Source of the DNA: Nematostella vectensis
Taxonomy: Eukaryota; Cnidaria; Anthozoa; Actiniaria; Edwardsiidae
NCBI RefSeq assembly: GCF_932526225.1
Contig: NC_064037.1
Location: 11,824,203-11,888,202 of the forward strand
DNA: 64,000 bases
Reading direction: 5' to 3'
The notes under the pieces were generated by a model. That model saw only the letters and a list, made by a program, of their open reading frames with translations. It did not search any database and had not been told where the DNA came from. The position numbers and the translations under genes are program-made. Shown here piece after piece: positions 10,782 through 21,601 of the stretch (its first letter is position 1; every line of letters starts with the position of its first letter).

Positions 10782-12186
10782 CTCTCGAGGTGGCTGACGC
10801 AACATAAAATCGTGCAAAGGGTATTCGTGCATCATCAGTCAACCTTTTAACTGCAATAGGAATGCCTTGGGAGCGCCAATGTGTAATTAAGTAATTTAGT
10901 GAACATAGATGGGATAAAAACATGTCCCAAGTAAATAGGAAATCGCAGATTCAGATGTCCAAATAGATAAACAACCGAACGATTAAGTAAATATTGCTTG
11001 GAATTTGAAACCAGCTTTTCAAATTGTTTTTTTGCGCGCGCGCTGACGTGCACTGGAATGATGCCATGAGCGCGCGCTGTTTGAAGTTTTTTTTTTATCG
11101 TCTTTGGCGTTTGCGTAGGATTAGAAATAATTTTATAAAAGAAATATAACATTCTTTTTGTGGCTTTGTTGAGTTTTGAAAACCCCGGTGTTTGTAAGTG
11201 GTTTATTCGATCAGACGTTGTTATTATGGATCTCTATTTATCCTCAAAAGAAATTCTAGTCTAGAAACTCTATTATGGTCATAACCCTAAACTGCCCAAA
11301 GATTCTTCATATAAAAATATGGTAATAAAGCTGGCTCCGCTTTTAGGCAGGGCCTAAATCTATTTAATATAAAATAAAAAAGTGGAGTTGGTGGTGGTGG
11401 TAAGGGGTCACGATTTTTGGGCTTCGATTTGAAGGGGTGCAAAAAATTTTGAGCCCAGGAATTGCAAAAATACCGACCCGACCCCCCCGACCCCCCCCCC
11501 CCCCCCCTCCCAACACACACACACACACACAAGTAATTAATGACCGCTCCCTTGATGCGTTAGTTAGAATGAAGGAAGCAAGAACGCGTTAACCAGAATA
11601 TTAAAAATTACAGCAATAAAAGTTTTACTTTTTATGATTTACTGTATATGAGAAGAGACACTGAAAAGGATCAAAAGTAAGGATTTAAACAAGAACATAG
11701 CGGTTAGTAGAACTAAGGGTGCTCGTAGGCGATATTAAGTGGGAAGAGCAATAGATCTACATCCTGGTAAATCTAGAAATCTTTTCAAGCAATCCTTTTT
11801 AAGAATATAATTTTTTTAGACTCACCCATTGATTTGAACCGTTTGCAGAGCGACAAAGAAGAAGAGAAAGCCAACGAGGCCATAAGTCCACATCCTGTGA
11901 ATGTGTCATAAATGTGAACGCTGTGACTAAGAGAAAACGTATTTTATGCATATGACCAATTCTTACATAGAACATAATGCTGAGCACTCTAGAGTGCTTG
12001 TTTGTATTTATTATGTGCAGAAGTGAGGTAATCTTTTCAGATACTCTCAAGGCAAATGCCAAAGCCAAGAACAGAAGAGTGTTTTAGGCAAAAAGGAAAT
12101 ATAGATAGGCTAATAGGTTAAAGCTAATTACCTTATGGTTTTCCGTAGAAGATGAGCCAAAGCGTTTCCCTCAAATAGTTCGATAT
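10782..12186 (-). CDS. Probable N-terminal exons of the lipoxygenase-like gene with membrane anchor (unit 1)
   Basis: Three minus-strand exons with compatible phases: 12,132-12,186 (IELFEGNALAHLLRKTIR), 11,826-11,894 (starting MWTYG, then LVGFLFFFVAL, a clear hydrophobic helix) and 10,782-10,843 (LTDDARIPFARFYVASATSR). Phases run 2-to-2-to-1, joining IRMWTYG and QINGLTDD. The exons and phases are conserved in units 2 and 3. They sit upstream of the catalytic exons on the same strand, but the last ends in phase 1 while the first catalytic exon needs phase 2, so at least one exon between 9,982 and 10,781 is unidentified, or these belong to another gene. The basic residues before the helix suggest a signal anchor, which would be unusual for a lipoxygenase. 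Confidence 0.5.
11480..11531. repeat. Poly-C run followed by (CA)n microsatellite
   Basis: A C run near 11,483-11,507 is followed by about ten CA units. Unit 2 keeps a shorter C run and few CA units near 29,443-29,460, and unit 3 has lost the whole segment. Confidence 0.85.
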
Positions 12187-12663
12187 CTGTGAAATGGCAG
12201 AGTTATATGTGGACAAGCACTCACACACCCACATATGATGACGGACCACAGAATATTAGCGTCTTTTAACCCTTTCAAGTAGCGTCGAAATTTACACAAC
12301 ATTGCACAACTTGTTCTGGTTTATTGCCTATTCCCTTAAGAACTCTTTTGTTTTCTGATTGGTGTCTTTTCCTTGGCACGCAAACAAGTAATTTACACAA
12401 TTTCAACATATGCTTTCAGGCATATGCTTTCAGGTATTTTACGGAACATCTTGCAAGTACTTTGATTAGGAAAAGAAAACAACTGGGCATGGATAGTCCG
12501 GACGATCTAACGTTTTTTTTTTATAACAACATCTGATATTCAGTTGAGGCTGGGTAGTTTTTATTTTTGGAGCATTTTAAGGCTGAAAACGTTCCTAACG
12601 ATATTCTTAAATTCTATTGAATAAATACAAAAAGCCCAAATTGTCGTGAACCAGAAGAATAAA

Positions 12664-12732
12664 TACAATACACCAAAAACTTGTATTCGACTCTGCTCTG
12701 CTCTGTCGAATACTAGCTTTTGGTGTATTATT
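12664..12732. repeat. Palindrome around TACACCAAAA, array breakpoint hotspot (unit 1)
   Basis: The arm AATACACCAAAAACTTGTA plus TTCGAC pairs with GTCGAATACTAGC plus TTTTGGTGTATT around a CTCTGCTCTGCTCT loop. The same structure is intact at about 30,597-30,658. In unit 3 homology to the array stops in this loop. Confidence 0.7.
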
Positions 12733-12963
12733 CTTAAATTCTATGGTATATAGAAATATAATACCCAATTAATTACACTTTTTGCTGTTCATTAACGGGA
12801 AAGGGACATTCATTTGTGCCAAAAGTTACATCGATAGCGGTATTGTACGTATCAACATCGCACAAAACATCATTTAGCGTGACTCGACATTCAATAACTA
12901 TAATTGAATATTCATGAACATTTATTAGCATCAACGGAGAAACAATAACGCACTTGTACAAAA

Positions 12964-13030
12964 ATCGTAATTTCTAACGTTTTAGCAGTAAGTAACGCGG
13001 AATCCCTCAACTGCTAAAAACGTTAAAAAT
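12964..13030. repeat. Hairpin 1 of a related pair (AACGTTTTAGCAG stem)
   Basis: ATCGTAATTTCTAACGTTTT and AGCAGT pair with ACTGCTAAAAACG then TTAAAAATTACGAT around a loop containing GCGGAATCCCTCA. A close relative lies at 13,355-13,430. Both also occur in unit 2 at about 30,895-30,965 and 31,285-31,360. Confidence 0.7.
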
Positions 13031-13354
13031 TACGATATTATAGTGTACACAGGCAACGGAAAACATTCAATACCGACAAGTACAATTCAGATTCGGTTGC
13101 CCTTTCTCACTTTGAATCCACTAGGAAGAGGTAGTGTATTAGCACACTTTACTTAAGTATCATATAACAGAGATGACGTTATTGATAATAATTATTTGTA
13201 ATACCATATAAGGTCATGGTGTATGCCATAAGTTGTAAATACTGTGATTAAAGATCAGTCTATATTCGCAAACCAAAGCGTGCGGTTGTGTTAACTGACT
13301 CGAATGAATATATAGCGAAAGACACTAAAGAAGACAATTAGAAATACCGCATAT

Positions 13355-13430
13355 TCTGAATTTCTAACGTTTTAGCAGTAAACGCAGAATCCCTCAATTG
13401 CTAAAACGTTAGAAATAACCGCTTATTCTG
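13355..13430. repeat. Hairpin 2 of the related pair
   Basis: TTATTCTGAA-type outer ends and the inner stem TTTCTAACGTTTTAGCAG / TTGCTAAAACGTTAGAAAT enclose a loop with GCAGAATCCCTCAA. Stem and loop match hairpin 1, about 390 bp away, so the two may be ends of one element or two insertions of a fold-back family. Confidence 0.65.
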
Positions 13431-13439
13431 AATAAATAC

Positions 13440-14900
13440 ACATCACAAAGCAATGAGAGTTTATTGTGACCTTTATTCTATAGGATATAAGACAGGACAA
13501 TTACAGGAGGTGATCAATAGTGAAAATATTCGAGCTAGTTACTGGGATTGACTTGAGACTGACTGAGTGGTTGCTTAAGCCTGTGATGGTGCTATATTAG
13601 AATGGCCGAGGAGCAGGGCAGAAAAATGATATACAATACTTTGAACTCACTAGGTCAACAATTTACTGTGATATTTTCGTAAATTGAGAGACATTTCAGA
13701 CACAAAATTGTTTTTCTTTATATTTTGAGTCTATTTTTCCACAGCAATTTCCAGTCTAGAACTACTATGACTGCAAATTATCGCCCAACAAATAGAACAA
13801 AATTGATTGCTATATTATTTTAAACCAAGGCAAACATGGCTACAGAGGAGACACATATATTCTTTAGAAACCAGTGGGCTCCAGTGAATACTGCAGTGTA
13901 CTTACATGCAGAAACTATTGTTAGGGAGAAGCAGGAGATCATACATTCTGTATAGTTCACTATATGTTAATACATGAGCAGTAATCTTTTCAGTAGCTAT
14001 TATCTAGGACACCACTTAGACCCAAATAGCTTACTGGGTATGTACCGGCATGCAGCTCGTGGTGGGCACATGGGTTGTGCCCCTCCCACTCATCCACCAA
14101 AAAGCAGTCATTTTTTAAATATACTTACTTTCCATAATATCTATGACTGCATATCCCCTCCACAGCTAATCAGATTGTTTGTTATGGTTACCAGACTTCA
14201 CCTTTTCTAGACATACAGTGACTTCAATTAAATAATTTCTTTTGTTTAATAAAATAAGACTACAAGCATAGACTACAATTTGTTTTGTTCTATTCCTCTC
14301 ATAAAACAAACAGAGAAACCATGAAAGGGTTAGTGATCAGCCAAGACAGTGGCTGCAAAGAAAATGGGGTCTTGCATAAACCTGGCTTATGGAAAATGTG
14401 CGAACTGCCCCACACAAATCTAAAAGAATATTGATTTAACCCTTGCAATTGAATGACTAACCAATCTATGAGCTCGAGCACTTCACTTCTCCACGAGAAC
14501 TTCTAGTTTAAAAATGTGTCATGTCCACCATCTTTGTTTTTGAAATTTCAGATCTCAGATCCATGTTATTTGTGCAGTTGAAGGCCAGATTCGCGATTTC
14601 ATTAGTACATATATTACCATAATCTCAATCTCTTCCAAGTAATTATGCAAAATCATCGCAAGTTGGATTGATTTCGCTTTATTTACTCGTATTTCCATTT
14701 GCGACCCGGTCAAGACCCGACAGACACGTGGCGAGGCTCGAGATTAGAATTATCTATTGCCTGCTTTAGACAAATACAGTTTACTTTAAGACGTATTTGA
14801 ATGTTCTCTCGACACTCATAAATGGACTCGAGGTAACTTAACTTTAACTTTATTACTTTATCTATTTTGAAGTGGAAGTATTTTGAAGCTTATTGATGAA
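13440..14900. other. Intergenic stretch without recognised gene (unit 1)
   Basis: AT-rich, with only short open frames that share no motif I recognise. I see no splice-consistent coding exons or structured repeats here. Unit 2 carries a close copy (about 31,370-32,780); unit 3 lacks it. Confidence 0.5.
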
Positions 14901-14909
14901 AAATCAACT

Positions 14910-15085
14910 GGTTAAATTGTAAGAGCGTTATTGCTAAAATTCCCACGGTCACGTGATCAATGACGTCACAAGTGATGGTAGTTTTCGACAATGTTTGTCT
15001 TGATAGCTTTGACACGTAATCCAATTTTGTTGTCGTTTGGTTAAATTGTAAGGGGGTTATTGATAAAAATCCCACGGTCACGTGA
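14910..15085. promoter_or_regulatory. Direct repeats with E-box and CRE motifs (unit 1)
   Basis: A 47-bp direct repeat (14,910-14,956 and 15,039-15,085) begins GGTTAAATTGTAAG and ends CCCACGGTCACGTGA, each with the palindrome TCACGTGA (E-box). A full cAMP-response element TGACGTCA lies between them at 14,961-14,968. The unit 2 counterpart (about 32,788-32,963) keeps the first E-box and the CRE, but its second E-box is mutated to TCATGTGA. Regulatory function is inferred from motifs only. Confidence 0.4.
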
Positions 15086-15297
15086 CCTTTGTTCATTTTG
15101 TCATTTAACTTAATCTGTATTTTGTTTGCCATTAGGCACTATTTAAAAATTTGGTAACGATTGAATGAATTTTGGCCGATTTATTCGTATTGATGTTTTA
15201 GGTAAATGTAAATTCAGGTAACTGAGGTGTTCAAGTTTTAGGTAACTGTGAATTCTTCTACGTCACCACATTGAGGGACCAAGTGAGATAGCAACGA

Positions 15298-15309
15298 TGC
15301 GCATGCGCA
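15298..15309. promoter_or_regulatory. NRF-1-type palindrome TGCGCATGCGCA (unit 1)
   Basis: A perfect TGCGCATGCGCA, the known NRF-1 binding palindrome typical of CpG-rich promoters, lies about 260 bp upstream of the gag-like remnant. It is kept in unit 2 at 33,176-33,187. It could belong to the internal promoter of the retroelement or to a host promoter. Confidence 0.4.
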
Positions 15310-15559
15310 ACTTCAGTGCACGTTTGCCTTCGGTGCAACGACAGTCAAACGTTTGTCAGGGGCGTGTCCTTGATCATATTTGCACTTGGTAGAAGTGAAA
15401 AATAGTTTAGAAACTTCGCAGAAGTGTACATAGTGATAAACAGTCACGCATCAACCGCCAAAAAACTTTGGGAAAGAACTACGGCCTTTTTCTTCCCGCA
15501 CAAACTTTGGCGAGCGGTGACTGAACTTCACGGCGTGGCCGTGGAGAAATCTCGCGGAA

Positions 15560-16330
15560 AGACATGTCTGCGAATGGAGACAAAAAACAAGGGAAAGAAA
15601 GGAGATTTATTCCCAGTGACATGAGCGAGGCAAGTACTCCTTTGGAGAAAGAGAGTGGAGCCAAAACAGGCACACAAAGCGCCACAAAAGAGACGCACCG
15701 GCCATGAATGGGAAAACGGCCGAAACCACGCCACCAGCCTCGACAAATGAGCAGAGCGAACTCATGAAATTTGACAGTCCATTATTAATCTCCAAGAAAC
15801 TATGCAAGATAGTTCTTCAAAGCTCCAGACCACAATAGAGGAGACCTGGTTCGAAGACGGCTCGGGTCAACAAGAGGTTTTGCGTTCTCAAATAAGTGAG
15901 AGCGGCGAGCGGAGATGAAAGTGCTGATGAAAATCAGCCCAAAACCTCCAAGAGACCTCGCATTGGTGCCTCACCAGTGGGCCAGGATTGCCAGGAAACT
16001 GCTGCCAGGGTATCGGACCAACCCACAGATAAATCTGCAGCAAGCCCTAGCGGGGGAAAACGTCCTCAGACAACGTGCTAAGCACTATTGCTGGGAGACT
16101 GAACATGAAGGAAAAGACGGAAAAGTCAGTAAATGCACAACACGCAGGAGTGGTAAACAACCTTATATTTTAGGCTGAAAAACCTGACGAGGCGGAGATG
16201 AAGGAAAGCATGGAAAAATCATCCGCCCAGAGAATTGCAGCTCGCTAGTGGCGACTAAAGTAGACGAATTAATCTGGAATCGTCTACGCCCACAAACACG
16301 CTCCTTTGATTCACGCGCACAAACTGCAAA
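15560..16330 (+). pseudogene. Decayed DIRS-like retroelement Gag fragment (unit 1)
   Basis: A coding trace broken by frameshifts and stops starts MSANGDKKQGKERRFIPSDM, continues through KLQTTIEETWFEDGS, RAASGDESADENQPKTSKRP and ends LIWNRLRPQTRSFDSRAQT. The pattern (low-complexity acidic/Ser-rich region, a segment LSTISERLNMKEKTEKSVNA kept in unit 2, then an (E)IW...TRS.D motif) resembles the first ORF of DIRS-type tyrosine-recombinase retroelements seen in cnidarians. I know this from memory and it needs a search. No reverse transcriptase or recombinase is present. Confidence 0.45.
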
Positions 16331-16396
16331 CCGTAGTGGCCCCTGAGCAGGTCCAGTGCTACTTCCAGCTAGCCCAACACCATGCAGTCTCTGTTT
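16331..16396 (+). pseudogene. Partial duplicate of NF-YC exon A
   Basis: About 66 bp (CAAACCGTAGTGGCCCCTGA to CACCATGCAGTCTC) matches exon A with one change, making QCYF of QYYF. It lacks the exon's acceptor and its 3' two thirds and is followed by unrelated sequence. It occurs only at the unit 1/2 junction, 680 bp before the complete exon A at 17,013. Its start CAAACCG matches unit 3's exon A rather than unit 2's CAAACAG. Confidence 0.75.
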
Positions 16397-16631
16397 GTTT
16401 TACAAGATTGCATGGCTATTTATCCTCCATGTCAAGTTACACTTTCTATTTATCTGTATTGGGGAGAAGAACCCATGGGGGTCAGCGGAATACTTACTTA
16501 TTGTTCACTCATGAAAGTAAATTTAAAGAACTTTCCTCAGCTGTGATTTTTGTTATCTAAGCAAGTAAACTGTGAAGAAAGTTTTAAAGGAAGCTGTTGC
16601 TAATGAAGTAAATTTTGGCCTTAGATGGTAG

Positions 16632-16889
16632 CAAGCCTCATTGTCACCAGTTTACTTCTAGTCGATTACCTAACAATATCCAATGATTTTTAACTGAAAA
16701 CGCGAAAAATATTTCAACATTGTCAAAGCAGTGTGTCTATTGGAAGTTTCTTTGAGGATTAGATTGAGAATTTAAAGTTGGCTTGTCAAATAGCACAGAT
16801 TCTAATAGATTCAAATAGATTCTATTGTCTTTGAACAAGTGAGGTTTCCGTGGGACCTCTGGAAGTAAACTGGTGACAATGTGGCTTTA
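16632..16889. mobile_element. Divergent copy of the AAGCCGCATTGTCAC MITE at the unit 1/2 junction
   Basis: Starts AAGCCTCATTGTCACCAG and ends GGTGACAATGTGGCTTTAA. The interior (TCGATTACCTAACAATATCC, then TTTTTAACTGAAAACGCG) matches the reverse complement of the element at 3,668-3,916, so it is inserted the other way round. Its counterpart before unit 3 is 35,177-35,418, where the left outer end is truncated and fused directly to DIRS-like gag sequence. Confidence 0.65.
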
Positions 16890-17012
16890 AGACTTTTAGA
16901 TGCTAAAATATTTCTTCTATTAATAGATTTTCTTAAATATAAGTTGAGAACATTAACAAATAGGTATTCCAGATTTAGTGTATAATTATGTTATTCTTTC
17001 TAATTTTTAAAG

Positions 17013-19184
17013 GATGCCATTCGGCAAACAGTAGTGGCCCCTGAGCAGGTCCAGTACTACTTCCAGCTAGCCCAACACCATGCAGTCTCCATGCAACAAC
17101 AACAGGGACAACAACAGATCCCAGGTCAGGTCCCGCAACAGCAACAGGTGGCTGCTGCGGCAGCAGCGGCAGCCACAACGACATCTCAGCCACAAGCGAT
17201 CATCACAAGCATGCCACAGCAAGTGGTCAGCATGGCTACGGTGAGTGAGAACACTGGTACGGAACACTAGAGAAGAGTTACTGATAGAACGCTGAAGAAG
17301 CTGTAGTTACTGATGAAACACTAGATAGCAACAGATTACTTGGGGCAGAGAACAGCGAATCAAGAGCTTTCTGTTGTTTTTATTATTATGCAAATTTTTC
17401 ACATATCAGTTAAGAAGTTTTATGTATAAAACGCACCCTGATTCTGGAGGTCATTTTGGCGAAAAAAAGTGTGTATTATGCATGAGTAAATATGGTATAT
17501 AAAATTAAATTAAGTTACTGGTTACACAGTTGTCACAATAGATTTAGTGGTGTATCAATTGGCTGTCTGACTCCCACTTTCTTTAATAAAATATGAACCA
17601 CTTAGGACAGCTTCCTTGATTGCATCCCCAGAAAGATTTTTTCCTTTATTATCTAGACACATTGTCAAATGACATGACCGAATGTTGTTCTCTTTGGTAG
17701 ACTCAAGCCCAGATGATTCAACAGCCACAAGCGCAGGAGCAGGGTGGGACGGATCCACAGTATGCCACGGTAAGCCTGTCATGCGACATATAACTGCCCT
17801 AGTGGCTGTTTTAGACCTATATGGGATGCAGTATAACCAGGAAGAAACACAACTGATGTAAGGAATTTGTCAAATATTGTTCCCAAGAAGCATTACAGGA
17901 ACACACCGCAATATATAGTTTATATTCAAGCATTATTGTACATGTACTTTAGATAAATCCCAACAGAATATAAAAAAAATCCATCAGTGTGTGTAAAAAA
18001 ATCTTGTACAAGATAACTTCAGAACTGTAAACATGTCAGCACATGGTTTCTCCATTGAAATACATTCATTGGAAGTTTTCAAAATTGATTTTGAATTCCC
18101 CAAAAGACACTGTTATTGATTAATATGTTCCAGATCTATTTAAACTCTTTAGACACAATTTTTATCTATAGTTAATAAACAATTTCTGTTCGCAGCAAAT
18201 CCAATTCAACTCCGCTCAAATGCAGTACTTGAGATTACAACAATTGCAATTACAACAACAACAGCAGCAACAGCAATCCACACAAGTAACCACGCAACAG
18301 GGTGACCAAACTCAACAACAGCCAGCACAACAGACACAAGCGGCACAGCAACCCACAGAGTTCACATTTACCTCTGGCGGCCAGGTAACATAACCTAACA
18401 GTGGAAAAGGGGAAGGGAGCCATAAAGTACTTACTGCACAACCTAAGAACTTTGACCAATCAAATTCCACTTAAGAAGTCCAATCCCAAATTTGTATCAG
18501 CTGATTTTCAAGTACTAGTACAGTATCAAGGTCACTCAAATGTTGGAATGCCAATCTAAGATACAGTTGCATTTGAAAAGTGATTATTTCGGAAGTCTGG
18601 AAGAATTAAGGTTTTTTTCATAACCCAAATATGGCCAAAAAAGAACCCAGCCCCCTTCTCCAGAGCAATCCTGTAATCAGAACAAATGACTTAACTACAA
18701 GGCTGTTCCTAGTACTTATTTCCACCACACATTTTGAAGTTATGTTTTTTTTATTATAGTTTAATAACCCTGAATAGGACACCTACTGAAATAAGGAAAT
18801 TTCCATGTTTTGGGCACAAAGATTTAACCCCCTTGTAACTTTCTAACAAAATACCAGAAATAAAAACCAAAGTAGCAATCTCAAAAAGTGCAACTTCTGA
18901 GCCAAATGTGAAGGGAATTAGCTGACGACTATTTTGGTCACCTGGAACGCTTCTCAGTCAATGACTGTTAATCCATGTGTGGTGTATATTCTCAGATATA
19001 TCAAATACAGCAACACCCACACTCTGGTGTGACCACGGCAGTCGCCATAGCAACCGCACCCCAACAGCAGCAGCAACAACAACCGCAACAACAGCAATTT
19101 ATACAGCAACAACAACAGCAGAATCAAGATCAAACAACACTAGCGACAACCGAGCAACAAGCTCAACAACAACAGCCTCAGTGA
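17013..19184 (+). CDS. NFYC: NF-YC C-terminal exons A-D, second tandem set (unit 2)
   Basis: Exons A 17,013-17,240, B 17,701-17,769, C 18,196-18,384 and D 18,996-19,184 join in phase 0 into 224 codons plus TGA. Exon A starts with DAIRQTVVAPEQVQYYFQLA, matching the start of the NF-YC tail in vertebrates (PVQYYFTLAQ), and has an Ala run after a Gln-rich segment. I found no histone-fold exon between unit 1 and this set, so alone it cannot encode a DNA-binding NF-YC subunit. It could serve as an alternative or additional 3' cassette of the upstream gene, or be a 5'-truncated pseudogene whose frames remain open. There are no stops or frameshifts. Confidence 0.78.
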
Positions 19185-19192
19185 GGATACAG

Positions 19193-19780
19193 GTAATTAT
19201 TAAAGACACACTGGAATGAAGAGCCTGTAGAACTTGTAGAGCCTTGGAGAAGGTGCCTTCTCCTCCCATCTCCTCTTATGCCCTCCCACAGTGAGGAAGT
19301 TCAGCAGGTAATTATTGAAGACACACTGGAATGAAGAGCCTGTAGAACTTGTAGAGCCTTGGAGAAGATGCCTTCTCCTCCCATCTCCTCTTATGCCCTC
19401 CCACAGTGAGGAAGTTGAGCAGGTAATTATTGAAGACACACTGGAATGAAGAGCCTGTAGAACTTGTAGAGCCTTGGAGAAGATGCCTTCTCCTCCCATC
19501 TCCTCTTATCCCCTCCCACAGTGAGGAAGTTGAGCAGGTAATTATTGAAGACACACTGGAATGAAGAGCCTGTAGACCTTGTAGAGCCTTGGAGAAGATG
19601 CCTTCTCCTCCCATCTCCTCTTATCCCCTCTCACAGTGAGGAAGTTCAGCAGGTAATTATTGAAGACACACAGGCAGGTAGCTAGGGTTGAGGTGCCTTC
19701 TCCTCCCATCTCCTCCCCTCCCCTCCCACAGTGAGAAAGATCAGCAGGTAATTATTGAAGACACAAAAGCAGGTAGTTAG
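19193..19780 (+). repeat. Expanded minisatellite of about 115 bp after NF-YC exon D (unit 2)
   Basis: Six occurrences of the GTAATTATTGAAGACACA head are spaced about 95-116 bp apart, against three in each of the other units. Four of them also keep the internal segment with CTGGAATGAAGAGCC and CTTGGAGAAG. The expansion is private to unit 2, so it post-dates the segmental duplication or was lost in the others. Confidence 0.85.
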
Positions 19781-21601
19781 CCTTCTCTAACCTCCCCTTC
19801 CCTCCCACAATGAGTAGGGCTGGAGTGCCTTGTTCAATCCCTTTCTTACATTAAGTACTAACCTCTTGTTTTTCTTGCTCAGATCAGGTTATCTGGTTAC
19901 ACCAACACATGCGCTCTGCACCTACTCGCTTACAGGCAACCTGCGCATGACTAAAGAACGCTAACATGATATCGAAGATTGCATTCACACAGAAAAACCT
20001 TGCGCTTACACGGGAGGGATTATGGTCCCGAATGTAGCCTTCTTTTGCTCCGCCACGGGAAACAACGCCTATGGACCTTGTCAAAACTGACAAGCCTGGT
20101 CACAACCGACAAGTAATAAACGCTAACACTTGGCTTCTTGGTCAAAGCCCTGGATGCGATCTCGTTGGGTGCTTAGCCCTGGGCAAACGAGTATGGACAC
20201 TTTGCTAACAGAGCAGGTGAACCGCAACACAAAGGGAATGATGGCAAAACATGTTGCAGAATACTCCACAATCCTCAAGCAGCAAAGCATTGTTAGCTTG
20301 GTGGTGGTAAAGGCAAAAATATACGTTTACTTAAGCACAGATTAGGTTTTACTGTCGAATTCGTTGTATCGCGATTTGTTTTTTTCTTTTCTGTCCCGCC
20401 AGTCAAATTATTCTACGCCAATCAGATTTTTGCCATCTCTCGCCTAGTGCAGGTGCCTGGGTTTCTGTCGCGACACTGGTTTTCGTCCAGAGGATAGCCA
20501 GGGCGACAAAGCGAGTCTCTGATTGGCTCAGAATGGTTTTACTGACGGAACAGAAAACCAAAACAAATCGTGTTTTGAAAACGCGGGTCGCGATACAACG
20601 GATTCGACAGTAAGACCCTATAATGATACTAATTCCTTGATTTTAGACGCTTGGAACAAGACTAGTATCCTCATGCCCTCCTCCCACCACCAAGTTCTTA
20701 TAGGCCAATGACTGCCCCTAAAAGTTACGAGTACGTCACTAGGGGCCTGTTCATAGAAAGCAGGTTAGCGCTAACCCAGGGATCTCGAAATTTGATTGGA
20801 TAAAAAAAGCATTCAACCCTGGGTTAGCTTTAACTTGCCTTATAGGCGGCCAGAAGTACAGACCTCAGTTTTACAGTATCACCTTAACAGCGTCTTTGTT
20901 ATCACAGATTCATGTATTGCATTCTCGCTACACGCTCACTGTATTCTCAGCACTAAATGTCGCGTCGCATTATTTTATAGCTAATAAATTACTATTCTAT
21001 GCAGTGTCTGTTTTTTTCAGAAGTACTCCCTTCCTCCGCAGACCTATCGGACGCTTAGTCCCAAGCAGTTACTTCCTCTCGCTTACGGGTGAAAAAAACG
21101 CCACCATTCGGAGTTTTGATTTTACATTTATTTTATATTTCACGCAGATCCACTCGGGTGCCAGAGGCTCCAGCCTACGCTAACTTTGAGCCGAAGAGTA
21201 GCGACCTTCAATGGCGAAGCAACGAGTTAAGCCAAGAAAGCATAAGATATGCGTTCTTGGTTAAGCCTAGAGCCTCTGATTCCCATTACAAACAAACTCA
21301 CTTAAAAGCCGCATTGTCACTAGTTTACTTCCGGAGGTCCGACGGAAACCTCAACCGTTAAAAGACAAAAGAATCTATTACAATCCGAGATATATAACAG
21401 GCCATCCGTTCTAAATTATCAATCATAACCCCAAAGAAACTTCCCATAGACACACTGCTTTCAATATTTTGAAATATTTTTCGCGTTTTCCGTTAAAAAT
21501 GATCGGAGATTGTTATGTAATCGACCGGAAGTAAACTGGTGACAATGCGGCTTTAAACCGTTACATGTAAGTTTACTTTGTTAAATGCAAATTTACGCTG
21601 T

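Larger units (their letters stand above)
1..16631. repeat. Tandem segmental duplication, unit 1 (left end outside window)
   Basis: The order NF-YC exons B-D, fold-back MITEs, antisense lipoxygenase-like gene, 24-bp minisatellite, twin hairpins, promoter-like block and DIRS-like gag remnant recurs twice more downstream. Position 1 corresponds to about 17,319 in unit 2, so exon A of this unit should lie just upstream of the window. By eye the copies differ by scattered substitutions, small indels and minisatellite length, so they look recent but are not identical. Boundaries are approximate because the repeat is continuous. Confidence 0.9.
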
